From positions 1 to 15,591 of the forward strand of contig JAHHRW010000022.1 in the NCBI GenBank assembly GCA_020025575.1: DNA of 15,591 nucleotides, given 5' to 3'. The notes beneath the pieces are model-generated. The model was not told the DNA's origin. It was given only the letters and a program-made list of their open reading frames with translations, and did no database searches. Below, piece after piece: positions 1 to 5,356 of this stretch. The position numbers and the translations under genes are program-made. The first letter of the stretch is position 1. Each line of letters starts with the position of its first letter. Origin of the DNA: Oscillospiraceae bacterium. Its GTDB lineage: Bacteria > Bacillota > Clostridia > Oscillospirales > Oscillospiraceae.

Positions 1-78
1 ATACCGAGCGATGCCCTATGGTCTGGCGATTACCGCCCAGCCGGGCACGCATTGGACGTGGGCACTGCCCATATATAG
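1..78 (+). CDS. C-terminal tail of an unidentified protein (partial)
   Basis: Frame 1 is open from the first base and ends at a TAG at 76-78, giving 25 residues that finish ...GHALDVGTAHI. The stop sits immediately before the rpsT terminator hairpin, which is where a convergent gene would be expected to end, and the composition is GC-rich like coding DNA rather than like the AT-rich spacers nearby. I do not recognise the family, and 25 residues are too few to assign one. It could also be chance reading-through at the window edge, since other frames are open over the same short distance. Confidence 0.35.
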   Translation: MPSDALWSGDYRPAGHALDVGTAHI

Positions 79-108
79 AAAAAACTCCTTCCGAAAAATC
101 GGAAGGAG
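78..108 (-). terminator. Intrinsic terminator of rpsT
   Basis: A perfect 10-bp stem (85-94 with 99-108) closes an AAAA loop, and on the minus strand it is followed by a run of seven T. It lies about 20 bp past the rpsT stop codon. On the plus strand the trailing sequence is only loosely T-rich, so it would be a weaker terminator for the gene tail at 1-78. Confidence 0.9.
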
Positions 109-128
109 ATATTTTCAGAGAACCTCAA

Positions 129-392
129 TTAGGCCAGCTTGTTCAGCTTCAGGGTCATGCTGCTCTTCTTGCGTGCAGCATTGTTCTTGTGCAGAAGACC
201 CTTCAGTGCAGCCTGATCAACGCACTTAACAGCCTGCTTGTAAGCAACCTCAGCGTCAGCCTTGACACCTGCGTCGATAGCAGCGTCAAACTTCTTCAGC
301 ACGGTCTTCAGCTCAGACTTGTTTGCCTTGTTCTTCTCGTAAGCAATCTTGGACTTGATGACATCCTTCTTAGAGGACTTGATGTTGGGCAT
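129..392 (-). CDS. rpsT: Small ribosomal subunit protein bS20
   Basis: The gene encodes an 87-residue, Lys/Ala-rich protein beginning MPNIKSSKKDVIKSK, the signature opening of bS20, a primary 16S rRNA-binding protein of the 30S subunit. The length is normal for the family (about 85-90 residues). The body is helical and basic, with KNKANKSELKTVLKKFD in the first half and NNAARKKSSMTLKLNKLA at the end, which matches the usual NKAARKKSRL tail. The start is fixed by an AGGAGG ribosome binding site (complement of 401-406) eight bases upstream. It is monocistronic: a strong promoter lies at 450-478 and a terminator directly downstream. In other Firmicutes rpsT sits beside holA and gpr; neither is visible here. 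Confidence 0.97.
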   Translation of the reverse strand: MPNIKSSKKDVIKSKIAYEKNKANKSELKTVLKKFDAAIDAGVKADAEVAYKQAVKCVDQAALKGLLHKNNAARKKSSMTLKLNKLA

Positions 393-449
393 GGATTACA
401 CCTCCTGTTCCACAATCTTCGGCCTAGACAGCCTTTTATGCAGTAACAC

Positions 450-478
450 ATTATAGCGCACCATCCCAATAAAATCAA
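450..478 (-). promoter_or_regulatory. Sigma-A-type promoter of rpsT
   Basis: On the minus strand TTGATT (478-473) and TATAAT (455-450) are separated by 17 bp. Transcription would start near 443, giving a leader of about 50 nt before the rpsT ATG. Confidence 0.85.
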
Positions 479-712
479 TCCCTTTTTTCAAAATATTTCA
501 CATCTTTTGAATTTTCTCATAAAAAAAGCCCCCGAAAATCCAAATTTGCAGCACCGCCTTTCCCGGTTACCGGTTGTATGCAGGTCTGTCAAGTGGGAAT
601 TTGCCCAAAATGCACCTGCATGTTTTGCGTGGATGAAATTCATTGAGAAAATGCACAATTTGTCGATTATTGCGATTTTGTGTTATGTAAACAACTATCC
701 CGCAAAACCCTG

Positions 713-842
713 TTATCCACATCTACCCCCTGTTGTGGATAACTGCTGTGGACAAACCTGTGCAGGATGTGGAAAACAAGCAGTTATCAACAGTTATTTC
801 CGCCTTTATGCTTTTTGTAGGCCGGTGGAAAACTGTGGATAA
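713..842. other. DnaA-box cluster (origin-like or DnaA-regulatory)
   Basis: Nine-base DnaA boxes (consensus TTATCCACA) are packed into 130 bp. Perfect copies are at 713-721 (plus), 734-742 (minus) and 834-842 (minus). One-mismatch copies are at 747-755 (minus, TTGTCCACA), 768-776 (minus, TTTTCCACA) and 784-792 (plus, TTATCAACA), with a weaker two-mismatch copy at 824-832 (minus). AT-rich stretches flank the cluster (about 470-530 and 900-960), and rpsT and sigG are transcribed away from it. Such density is characteristic of replication origins or of DnaA-binding clusters that titrate DnaA or regulate genes. No dnaA, dnaN, rpmH or rnpA is present in the window, so an origin assignment is not secured. 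Confidence 0.75.
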
Positions 843-997
843 GCCCGTGTATATCCTTTGGACAACTGTGCAGCAGCTGTAATTACGTCACCGATTCCCG
901 CCTAATTTTTTTCCGGTAAATTGGCCCAAATGGTTTCATTTTGTCGGTATTTTTCAGGCCTGTACCCTTGGCTTTTTCAGGGGTGCCCCACAAATTT

Positions 998-1026
998 TTG
1001 TGAAATATCTACAAAGTCTCTATGTA
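998..1026 (+). promoter_or_regulatory. Candidate promoter(s) of sigG
   Basis: A sigma-A-like pair TTGTGA (998-1003) and TATGTA (1021-1026) with a 17-bp spacer lies 60-90 bp upstream of sigG. Overlapping it downstream, GTATC (1024-1028) and AATACTG (1046-1052), 17 bp apart, resemble the sigma-F/sigma-G consensus (GHATR and CATNHTA) at 4/5 and 5/7 positions. Sigma-F-dependent and autoregulatory control is known for sigG in Bacillus; here both matches are imperfect. Confidence 0.35.
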
Positions 1027-1089
1027 TCAAACTGGAAGGGCGGGAAATACTGAGATTATGACAAATCAAACAGATACGGAGGAAGATCC

Positions 1090-1875
1090 ATGCAAGGCAA
1101 AGTAGAACTGTGCGGGGTGAATACATCCCAGCTGCGCATCCTCACCGCCAAGGAAATGGACGCATTGCTCCGCCGCTCCAGAAACGGCGATGAAAATGCC
1201 CGGCAAGCTCTGGTAGAGGGGAATCTGCGACTGGTGCTGTCGGTGATCCAACGCTTTGACAAACGGGGGGAAAGCCCCGACGACCTATTTCAGGTGGGAT
1301 GTGTGGGGCTATTAAAGGCCATCTCTAATTTTGACCCGGACAAGCAGGTTCGATTTTCCACCTATGGTGTGCCCATGATTGCCGGTGAGATTCGCCGGTA
1401 TCTCAGAGATAACAGTCCCATTCGGGTTTCCCGCTCCCTGCGGGACGTGGCGTACAAAGTTTTGCAATGCAAGGAGATGCTGACGCTAAAACTGGGCAGA
1501 GAGCCGACGCTGGAGGATATCTCCAAACAAATCGACATCAGCGTTCAGGAAATCAGCAACGCCCTGGATGCAGTCAGTGCCCCGGTGAGCCTGTTTGATT
1601 CCGTCTACTCCGACGGTGGAGACCCCCTGACCATTATGGATCAGGTTAAGGACACCAAAAACACGGAATTTAACTGGATGGAGCATATTACACTGCAGGA
1701 GGGGTTCCGCCGGCTTTCCGACCGGGAAAAGCAGATCCTCTCCCTGCGCTTTTACGATGGCAAAACCCAGATGGATGTGGCACGTCAGCTGAATATCTCT
1801 CAGGCGCAGGTCTCCCGGCTGGAAAAGGGCGCCATCAGCGGCCTTAGAAAATATGTAAATACCCAAGCCTGCTGA
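1090..1875 (+). CDS. sigG: RNA polymerase sporulation sigma factor SigG
   Basis: This 261-residue sigma-70-family factor directs late forespore transcription. The N-terminus KVELCGVNTSQL corresponds to the KVEICGVDTS opening peculiar to SigG and separates it from SigF. Region 2 (about residues 43-108) includes LVLSVIQRF, DDLFQVGCVGLLKAI, FSTYGVPMIAGEIRR and YLRDN. Region 3 spans about 113-185, with PIRVSRSLRDVAYK and the GGDP motif at 176-179. Region 4 (about 203-255) carries RLSDREKQIL and the helix-turn-helix TQMDVARQLNISQAQVSRLEK. GGAGG at 1078-1082 fixes the ATG at 1090. In Bacillus the gene follows spoIIGA-sigE; here the upstream neighbour is instead a long intergenic region with DnaA boxes, while the downstream ylmC-family gene keeps the usual order. 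Forespore targets would include SASP genes such as the one at the right end. Confidence 0.95.
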   Translation: MQGKVELCGVNTSQLRILTAKEMDALLRRSRNGDENARQALVEGNLRLVLSVIQRFDKRGESPDDLFQVGCVGLLKAISNFDPDKQVRFSTYGVPMIAGEIRRYLRDNSPIRVSRSLRDVAYKVLQCKEMLTLKLGREPTLEDISKQIDISVQEISNALDAVSAPVSLFDSVYSDGGDPLTIMDQVKDTKNTEFNWMEHITLQEGFRRLSDREKQILSLRFYDGKTQMDVARQLNISQAQVSRLEKGAISGLRKYVNTQAC

Positions 1876-1931
1876 TGCATATCCCCATGCCCATCGTCAT
1901 ACACTCAACCAGAAAACATGGAGGTGTGGAT

Positions 1932-2213
1932 ATGGGAATTCGGGTGACGGATCTGCATTGCAAAGAGGTGGTCTGCATCTCAGATGGGGCAAGACTGGGA
2001 TTTGTGTCGGATGTGGAAGTAGAGATTCCCTCCGGACAGGTCTGTGCCATTATCGTGCCGGGCAAATATAAGTTCTGGGGGCTTTTCTGCTGCGTGGACG
2101 ACTATGTGATCCCCTGGTGCAATATCCGGCGCATCGGCGATGATATTATTTTGGTGGATTGCAGACCCAATGACTGCCGCAAACCACGACCAAAAACCGG
2201 TTGGCTGCACTGA
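1932..2213 (+). CDS. ylmC: YlmC/YmxH-family PRC-barrel protein
   Basis: The 93-residue product beginning MGIRVTDLHCKEVVCISDGARLG is typical of the YlmC/YmxH family, a PRC-barrel-like fold often encoded directly after sigG in spore formers. Family traits visible are the G-x-x-V-x-D-x-E-V stretch (GFVSDVEVEI), the middle IIVPGKYKFWGLF, and the late segment VIPWCNIRRIGDDIILVD. The biochemical role is unknown; linkage to sigG suggests a part in sporulation. I chose ATG 1932 because GGAGGTG (1920-1926) precedes it at good spacing. The frame stays open upstream to an ATG at 1875 that overlaps the sigG stop, but that start has no ribosome binding site and would add 19 residues unlike the family. A Cys-rich centre (CCVDDYVIPWC) and a basic tail are visible. 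Confidence 0.85.
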   Translation: MGIRVTDLHCKEVVCISDGARLGFVSDVEVEIPSGQVCAIIVPGKYKFWGLFCCVDDYVIPWCNIRRIGDDIILVDCRPNDCRKPRPKTGWLH

Positions 2214-2240
2214 CCGGATACAGCTTTCTCGACACACTGC

Positions 2241-2277
2241 ACAAGGGCCCACCGTTTTGTGGGCCCTTGTTTTGTTT
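2241..2277 (+). terminator. Intrinsic terminator after sigG-ylmC
   Basis: A perfect 12-bp stem (2241-2252 with 2259-2270), rich in GC (GGGCCC core), is followed by TTTGTTT. It ends the sigG-ylmC unit and insulates the rpsB promoter. Confidence 0.92.
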
Positions 2278-2323
2278 AAGGTCATTTTTTCGGAATAAAT
2301 GTGAAAAAATATGGAAATAGTAC

Positions 2324-2352
2324 TTGAAAAAAGCGAGTGATTCTTATATAAT
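2324..2352 (+). promoter_or_regulatory. Sigma-A-type promoter of rpsB-tsf
   Basis: TTGAAA (2324-2329) and a perfect TATAAT (2347-2352) are separated by 17 bp. The predicted start near 2359 leaves a leader of about 125 nt before rpsB, long enough for the structured element described next. Confidence 0.9.
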
Positions 2353-2359
2353 GATTCAG

Positions 2360-2442
2360 CATGGGCGAATTTCCCATGACACAATAATGCCACACACCCG
2401 GGGATCGCCTGCCCAAGTGCCTGATTTTCAGGCGGGTATGCG
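2360..2442 (+). ncRNA. Structured 5' leader of rpsB (candidate autoregulatory RNA)
   Basis: The leader begins with a perfect 6-bp hairpin CATGGG/CCCATG (2360-2365 with 2373-2378). It continues into a long rod: CGCCTGCCC (2406-2414) pairs with GGGTATGCG (2434-2442) with one mismatch and one G-U, an AAGT bulge follows, and GCCTGA pairs with TCAGGC (2419-2424 with 2428-2433) around a TTT loop. Ribosomal-protein leaders of this kind commonly bind the encoded protein; S2 autoregulates rpsB-tsf in gammaproteobacteria through a different element. No homology to a named family is claimed. Confidence 0.5.
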
Positions 2443-2483
2443 AGATGATCGGGGTGGAGGAAAAACAAAAGGAGATTATTAAA

Positions 2484-3203
2484 ATGGCTGTCGTATCTAT
2501 GAAACAACTGCTGGAAGCCGGCGTGCACTTCGGTCACCAGACCCGCCGCTGGAACCCCAAAATGGCCCCCTACATCTACACCGAGCGTAACGGTATCTAC
2601 ATCATTGACCTGCAGAAGACCGTTAAGAAGCTGGAAGAGGCCTACAACTTTGTCCGTGACACTGCTGCTAACGGCGGCAACATCCTGTTCGTCGGCACCA
2701 AGAAGCAGGCTCAGGACGCTATCAAGGACGAGGCTGCTCGCTGCGGCGGCTACTATGTCAACGCTCGTTGGCTGGGTGGTATGCTGACCAACTTCCGCAC
2801 CATGCGTACCCGTATCGACCGTCTGGCTCAGCTGAGAAAGATGGAAGAGGACGGCACCTTCGCAATGCTGCCCAAGAAGGAAGTCATCAAGCACCAGGCT
2901 GAAATCGCTAAGCTGGAGAAGTACCTGGGCGGTGTTAAGGAAATGAAGAAGCTGCCCGCAGCTCTGTTCATCGTTGACCCCCGCAAGGAGCGCAATGCAA
3001 TCGCTGAGGCTACCAAGCTGAACATTCCCATCGTTGCTATCGTTGACACCAACTGCGATCCCGACGAGATCGATTACGTCATCCCCGGCAACGACGATGC
3101 AATCCGTGCTATCCGTCTGATCGCTGCTACCATGGCAAACGCTGCCATCGAAGGCCGTCAGGGCGAGGACACTGTCGCTGAAGAGGCTCCTGTCGAGGAG
3201 TAA
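2484..3203 (+). CDS. rpsB: Small ribosomal subunit protein uS2
   Basis: The 239-residue protein starts MAVVSMKQLLEAGVHFGHQTRRWNP, the hallmark opening of uS2, which is assembled late onto the 30S head/platform. Further signatures are MAPYIYTERNGIYIIDLQKT, ILFVGTKKQAQDAI, VNARWLGGMLTNFRT and, near the end, DPRKERNAIAEATKLNIP followed by DTNCDPDEIDYVIPGNDDA. The length is normal (E. coli 241). An acidic tail (EDTVAEEAPVEE) follows the conserved core. The ATG at 2484 is preceded by AAAGGAG (2468-2474); an in-frame ATG at 2445 lies in the leader and would add 13 non-family residues. Codon use is strongly biased, as expected for high expression. It is the first gene of the classical rpsB-tsf pair. 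Confidence 0.98.
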   Translation: MAVVSMKQLLEAGVHFGHQTRRWNPKMAPYIYTERNGIYIIDLQKTVKKLEEAYNFVRDTAANGGNILFVGTKKQAQDAIKDEAARCGGYYVNARWLGGMLTNFRTMRTRIDRLAQLRKMEEDGTFAMLPKKEVIKHQAEIAKLEKYLGGVKEMKKLPAALFIVDPRKERNAIAEATKLNIPIVAIVDTNCDPDEIDYVIPGNDDAIRAIRLIAATMANAAIEGRQGEDTVAEEAPVEE

Positions 3204-3214
3204 TCTCACCAATC

Positions 3215-3240
3215 AAGCGCCCACAATTTTGTGGGCGCTT
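3215..3240 (+). other. rpsB-tsf intergenic hairpin (attenuator or processing site)
   Basis: A perfect 10-bp stem (3215-3224 with 3231-3240; AAGCGCCCAC arms) sits between the rpsB stop and the tsf ribosome binding site. It lacks a T-run, so it should not terminate efficiently and more likely tunes the ratio of the two messages. Its CGCCCAC/GTGGGCG core resembles that of the terminator at 2241-2270. Confidence 0.65.
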
Positions 3241-3271
3241 CCCCGATGATTATATTTAGGAGGATACCAAA

Positions 3272-4201
3272 ATGGCTTTTACTGCTCTTGATGTTAAGAA
3301 ACTGCGTGAAATGACCAACGTTGGCATGATGGACTGCAAGAAGGCCCTGGCTGCTACCGACGGTGATATGGACAAGGCCATCGACTGGCTGCGCGAGAAG
3401 GGTCTGGCTAAGGCTGCTAAGAAGGCTGACCGCATTGCCGCTGAGGGCGTTGCTTACGCTACCGTTATCGACGGTGTTGGCGTTGTGATCGAAGTCAACT
3501 CCGAGACCGACTTTGCAGCTAAGACCGATGCATTCATGGATCTGGTTAAGAACCTGGCTACTGTTGTTGCTACCGAGAACCCTGCTGATGTAGAGGCTCT
3601 GAAGGCTTCCAAGTTCCCCGGCTCCAACCTGACCGTTACCGAGGTCATGCAGGAGAAGGTCATGTCCATCGGCGAAAACATGCAGATCCGCCGTTTTGCT
3701 CGTTTTGCTGAGAACACTTCCGTTGCCTATGTCCACGCTGGTGGTTCCCACGGCGTTCTGGTCAACCTGGCTGTGGAAGGCGGCATCGACGCTACCGAGA
3801 TCGGCAAGAACGTTGCTATGCAGATCGCTGCTATGGGCGCTAAGTACTGGGATAAGTCCCTGGTTCCCCAGGCTGACGTTGACCACGAGATGTCCGTCCA
3901 GGTTGCTCTGATGGACAACGATCCCAAGATGGCTAACAAGCCCGCTCAGATCAAGGAAAAGATCGCTGCTGGTAAGCTGAACGCTTTCTACAAGGAGATC
4001 TGCCTGCTGCAGCAGGACTTCGTCCGTTCCGACCTGTTCCAGGGCTCTGTTGAGGGCTACATTGCTGACGCTGCTAAGAAGCTGGGCGGCTCCGTCAAGT
4101 TTGTTGACGCTGTCCACTTTGTTAAGGGCGAGGGCATCGAGAAGAAGGAAGAGAACTTCGCTGACGAAGTTGCAGCTCAGATTGCAAACGCTGGCAAGTA
4201 A
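3272..4201 (+). CDS. tsf: Translation elongation factor Ts
   Basis: EF-Ts is the cytosolic nucleotide-exchange factor that releases GDP from EF-Tu. The 309-residue product opens with the family signature FTALDVKKLREMTNVGMMDC KKAL (UBA-like N-terminal domain, about residues 3-53), then DMDKAIDWLREKGL. The core contains VIEVNSETDFAAKTDAF, holding the TDF motif that contacts EF-Tu, followed by the duplicated dimerisation subdomains (for example GVLVNLAVEGG, NVAMQIAAMGAKY) and the C-terminal module with LLQQDFVRSD. It is slightly longer than the E. coli (283) and Bacillus (293) proteins. TAGGAGG at 3257-3263 fixes the ATG. Codon use is as biased as in rpsB, and the two genes are presumably cotranscribed through the intergenic hairpin. 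The usual pyrH-frr followers are absent; a terminator comes next. Confidence 0.97.
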   Translation: MAFTALDVKKLREMTNVGMMDCKKALAATDGDMDKAIDWLREKGLAKAAKKADRIAAEGVAYATVIDGVGVVIEVNSETDFAAKTDAFMDLVKNLATVVATENPADVEALKASKFPGSNLTVTEVMQEKVMSIGENMQIRRFARFAENTSVAYVHAGGSHGVLVNLAVEGGIDATEIGKNVAMQIAAMGAKYWDKSLVPQADVDHEMSVQVALMDNDPKMANKPAQIKEKIAAGKLNAFYKEICLLQQDFVRSDLFQGSVEGYIADAAKKLGGSVKFVDAVHFVKGEGIEKKEENFADEVAAQIANAGK

Positions 4202-4234
4202 TTGCTGATTTACAATATGATATTGTAACCATCA

Positions 4235-4266
4235 AACCGCTGCAGAATTTTCTGCAGCGGTTTTTT
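4235..4266 (+). terminator. Intrinsic terminator after tsf
   Basis: A perfect 12-bp stem (4235-4246 with 4251-4262) with an ATTT loop runs into six T (4261-4266). Just before it is a separate perfect 8-bp inverted repeat, TTACAATA-TGA-TATTGTAA (4210-4228), of unknown role. Confidence 0.93.
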
Positions 4267-4297
4267 AGAACAAATTTTAAAGAAATTGTATTCGCTC

Positions 4298-4326
4298 TTG
4301 TTTTTTTCGCGGGATAAGGATATAAT
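4298..4326 (+). promoter_or_regulatory. Sigma-A-type promoter of the DUF1858 gene
   Basis: TTGTTT (4298-4303) and TATAAT (4321-4326) are 17 bp apart, about 40 bp upstream of the gene's start codon. Confidence 0.75.
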
Positions 4327-4365
4327 AACCAAAGATTCGATTAAATTATAGGAGGTCATATCAAT

Positions 4366-4596
4366 ATGGCTGTTAAAATTGAAAAAGAAACCATTATCGG
4401 CTCCATTCTGGATGTCGCCCCCCAGTCCGCTCCCCTGTTCATGGCAATCGGTATGCACTGCCTGGGCTGCCCCTCTTCCCGCGGCGAAACCGTGGAGGAA
4501 GCTTGCATGGTTCACGGCATCGACTGTGACTCTTTCATCGCTCAGCTGAACAAGTTCCTGGAGGCTCTGGAGGCTGCTGAGGAAGAGCAGAAGTAA
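4366..4596 (+). CDS. DUF1858 redox-disulfide domain protein
   Basis: The 76-residue protein consists of a single DUF1858 domain, described for proteins linked to hybrid-cluster or other redox enzymes. Visible hallmarks are the N-terminal segment ETIIGSILDVAPQSAPLFMAIGMHC, the CxxC pair C32-C35 in MHCLGCPSSRGETVEEAC with C47, and HGID at 50-53 followed by C54. A Glu/Ala-rich helix ends the protein. It stands alone between two terminators with its own promoter, so context gives no partner. Codon choice is nearly as optimised as in the ribosomal genes, suggesting an abundant product. GGAGGT at 4351-4356 fixes the start. The molecular function is unknown; a disulfide or metal-binding role is inferred only from the cysteines. 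Confidence 0.88.
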   Translation: MAVKIEKETIIGSILDVAPQSAPLFMAIGMHCLGCPSSRGETVEEACMVHGIDCDSFIAQLNKFLEALEAAEEEQK

Positions 4597-4608
4597 TCTG
4601 GTCCCAAC

Positions 4609-4646
4609 TAAGGCTCCCTGATATTGGGGAGCCTTATCTTTATTTT
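4609..4646 (+). terminator. Terminator after the DUF1858 gene
   Basis: A 10-bp stem (4609-4618 with 4627-4636; TAAGGCTCCC arms) with an 8-nt loop is followed by a T-rich tail TCTTTATTTT. The next gene's ribosome binding site begins immediately after it, so trmK either relies on read-through or has a promoter I did not see. Confidence 0.75.
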
Positions 4647-4660
4647 AAGGAGGTTTCGTT

Positions 4661-5356
4661 ATGAAAATCCCCATGAGCAATCGGCTTTTGGCATGCTGCA
4701 ATTATGTGAAAAAAGGCGCACGGGTGGCAGACATCGGCTGTGACCACGGATATTTGGGCATTTACCTGCTGACCAACGGCATCGCATCCACCACCATTGA
4801 ATCGGATGTTGCCGAGCAGCCTTTGGAGTGCGCCAAGCGCAATGCCCGGAAATTCCGCGTGGCAAGTAAAATGACCTTCTGCCGATCCAATGGTGCCCAG
4901 AGCATCCCACGAGATTTTGACACCATGGTGTGCGCCGGCATGGGCGCGGATACCATCATTTCCATTTTAAGCAGCGCACCATGGCTGAAGGACGACAAAT
5001 ATCGGCTGATTTTGCAGTGCCAGTCCCGTCGCCCGGAACTGCGGCAATGGCTGTATGATGCCGGCTACCATATCGACAGAGAAACCCTTGCGCAGGATGG
5101 AAAGTTTATCTATACCGTCATGGAGGTCACTTTCGGCCCCGCCCCCGGTCCTACCCCTGCCGAAACCTACCTCTCTGCCCAGCTGCTGGCGGACAACCAC
5201 CCTCTGCTGCCTGCATTCTATGACCGAATCATAGGCGGCGTGCGAACCACCGTAGAAGGTCTGCGCCGATCAAACAACGATCAACTGCCCATTTTTGAAG
5301 AACTTCTTTCTGATCTTGAAAAACTGGAGGGACAGATTCATGGCAACCGTACATGA
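4661..5356 (+). CDS. trmK: tRNA (adenine(22)-N(1))-methyltransferase
   Basis: TrmK uses S-adenosylmethionine to methylate N1 of A22 in tRNA D-arms. The 231-residue product has the class I methyltransferase motif I VADIGCDHGYLGIYL (22-36), the family's CAGMGADTI (91-99, usually AGMGGxxI), and LILQCQSRRPELRQWLYDAGY, corresponding to the conserved LILQP...LR.WL segment with a Cys in the usual Pro position. DGKFIYTVMEV follows. The C-terminal helical tail (about 185-231) is the variable coiled-coil part typical of Firmicute TrmK. AAGGAGG at 4647-4653 sets the ATG. The 3' end overlaps the nif3 start by 17 bp, and trmK-nif3 pairing is widespread in Firmicutes, which supports both calls. Confidence 0.93.
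   Translation: MKIPMSNRLLACCNYVKKGARVADIGCDHGYLGIYLLTNGIASTTIESDVAEQPLECAKRNARKFRVASKMTFCRSNGAQSIPRDFDTMVCAGMGADTIISILSSAPWLKDDKYRLILQCQSRRPELRQWLYDAGYHIDRETLAQDGKFIYTVMEVTFGPAPGPTPAETYLSAQLLADNHPLLPAFYDRIIGGVRTTVEGLRRSNNDQLPIFEELLSDLEKLEGQIHGNRT

Larger units (their letters stand above)
393..1089. other. Long intergenic region between divergent rpsT and sigG
   Basis: About 700 bp has no convincing gene. The only long open frame (507-842, plus) runs straight through the DnaA-box cluster, lacks a ribosome binding site, and translates into a Cys/Pro-rich, non-family sequence. Contents in order: the rpsT leader and promoter (393-478); an AT-rich stretch (about 470-530); a spacer of no clear content (530-710); the DnaA-box cluster (713-842); a second AT-rich stretch (about 900-960); a small palindrome CACAAA-TT-TTTGTG (989-1002); and the sigG promoter candidates and ribosome binding site. 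Confidence 0.7.

Noticed and set aside
46..80. Sequencing-adapter remnant at the left edge (a translation resembling the ALPI read of an adapter)
   Set aside because: The bases differ from the adapter sequence; the similarity is at the peptide level only.
507..842. 111-codon open frame on the plus strand between rpsT and sigG
   Set aside because: It has no ribosome binding site, an odd Cys/Pro-rich composition and no family resemblance, and it is explained by stop-poor DnaA-box repeats.
1875..1931. Longer start for the ylmC-family protein overlapping the sigG stop
   Set aside because: It has no ribosome binding site and adds a 19-residue non-family leader, while ATG 1932 has GGAGG at correct spacing.
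1980..3212. Very long minus-strand open frames opposite ylmC-rpsB, and similarly opposite tsf (3206-4117) and the binding protein (10295-11770)
   Set aside because: They are mirror frames of strongly codon-biased real genes; their Leu/Val/Ser/Gly-rich translations match no family and they cross terminators and promoters.
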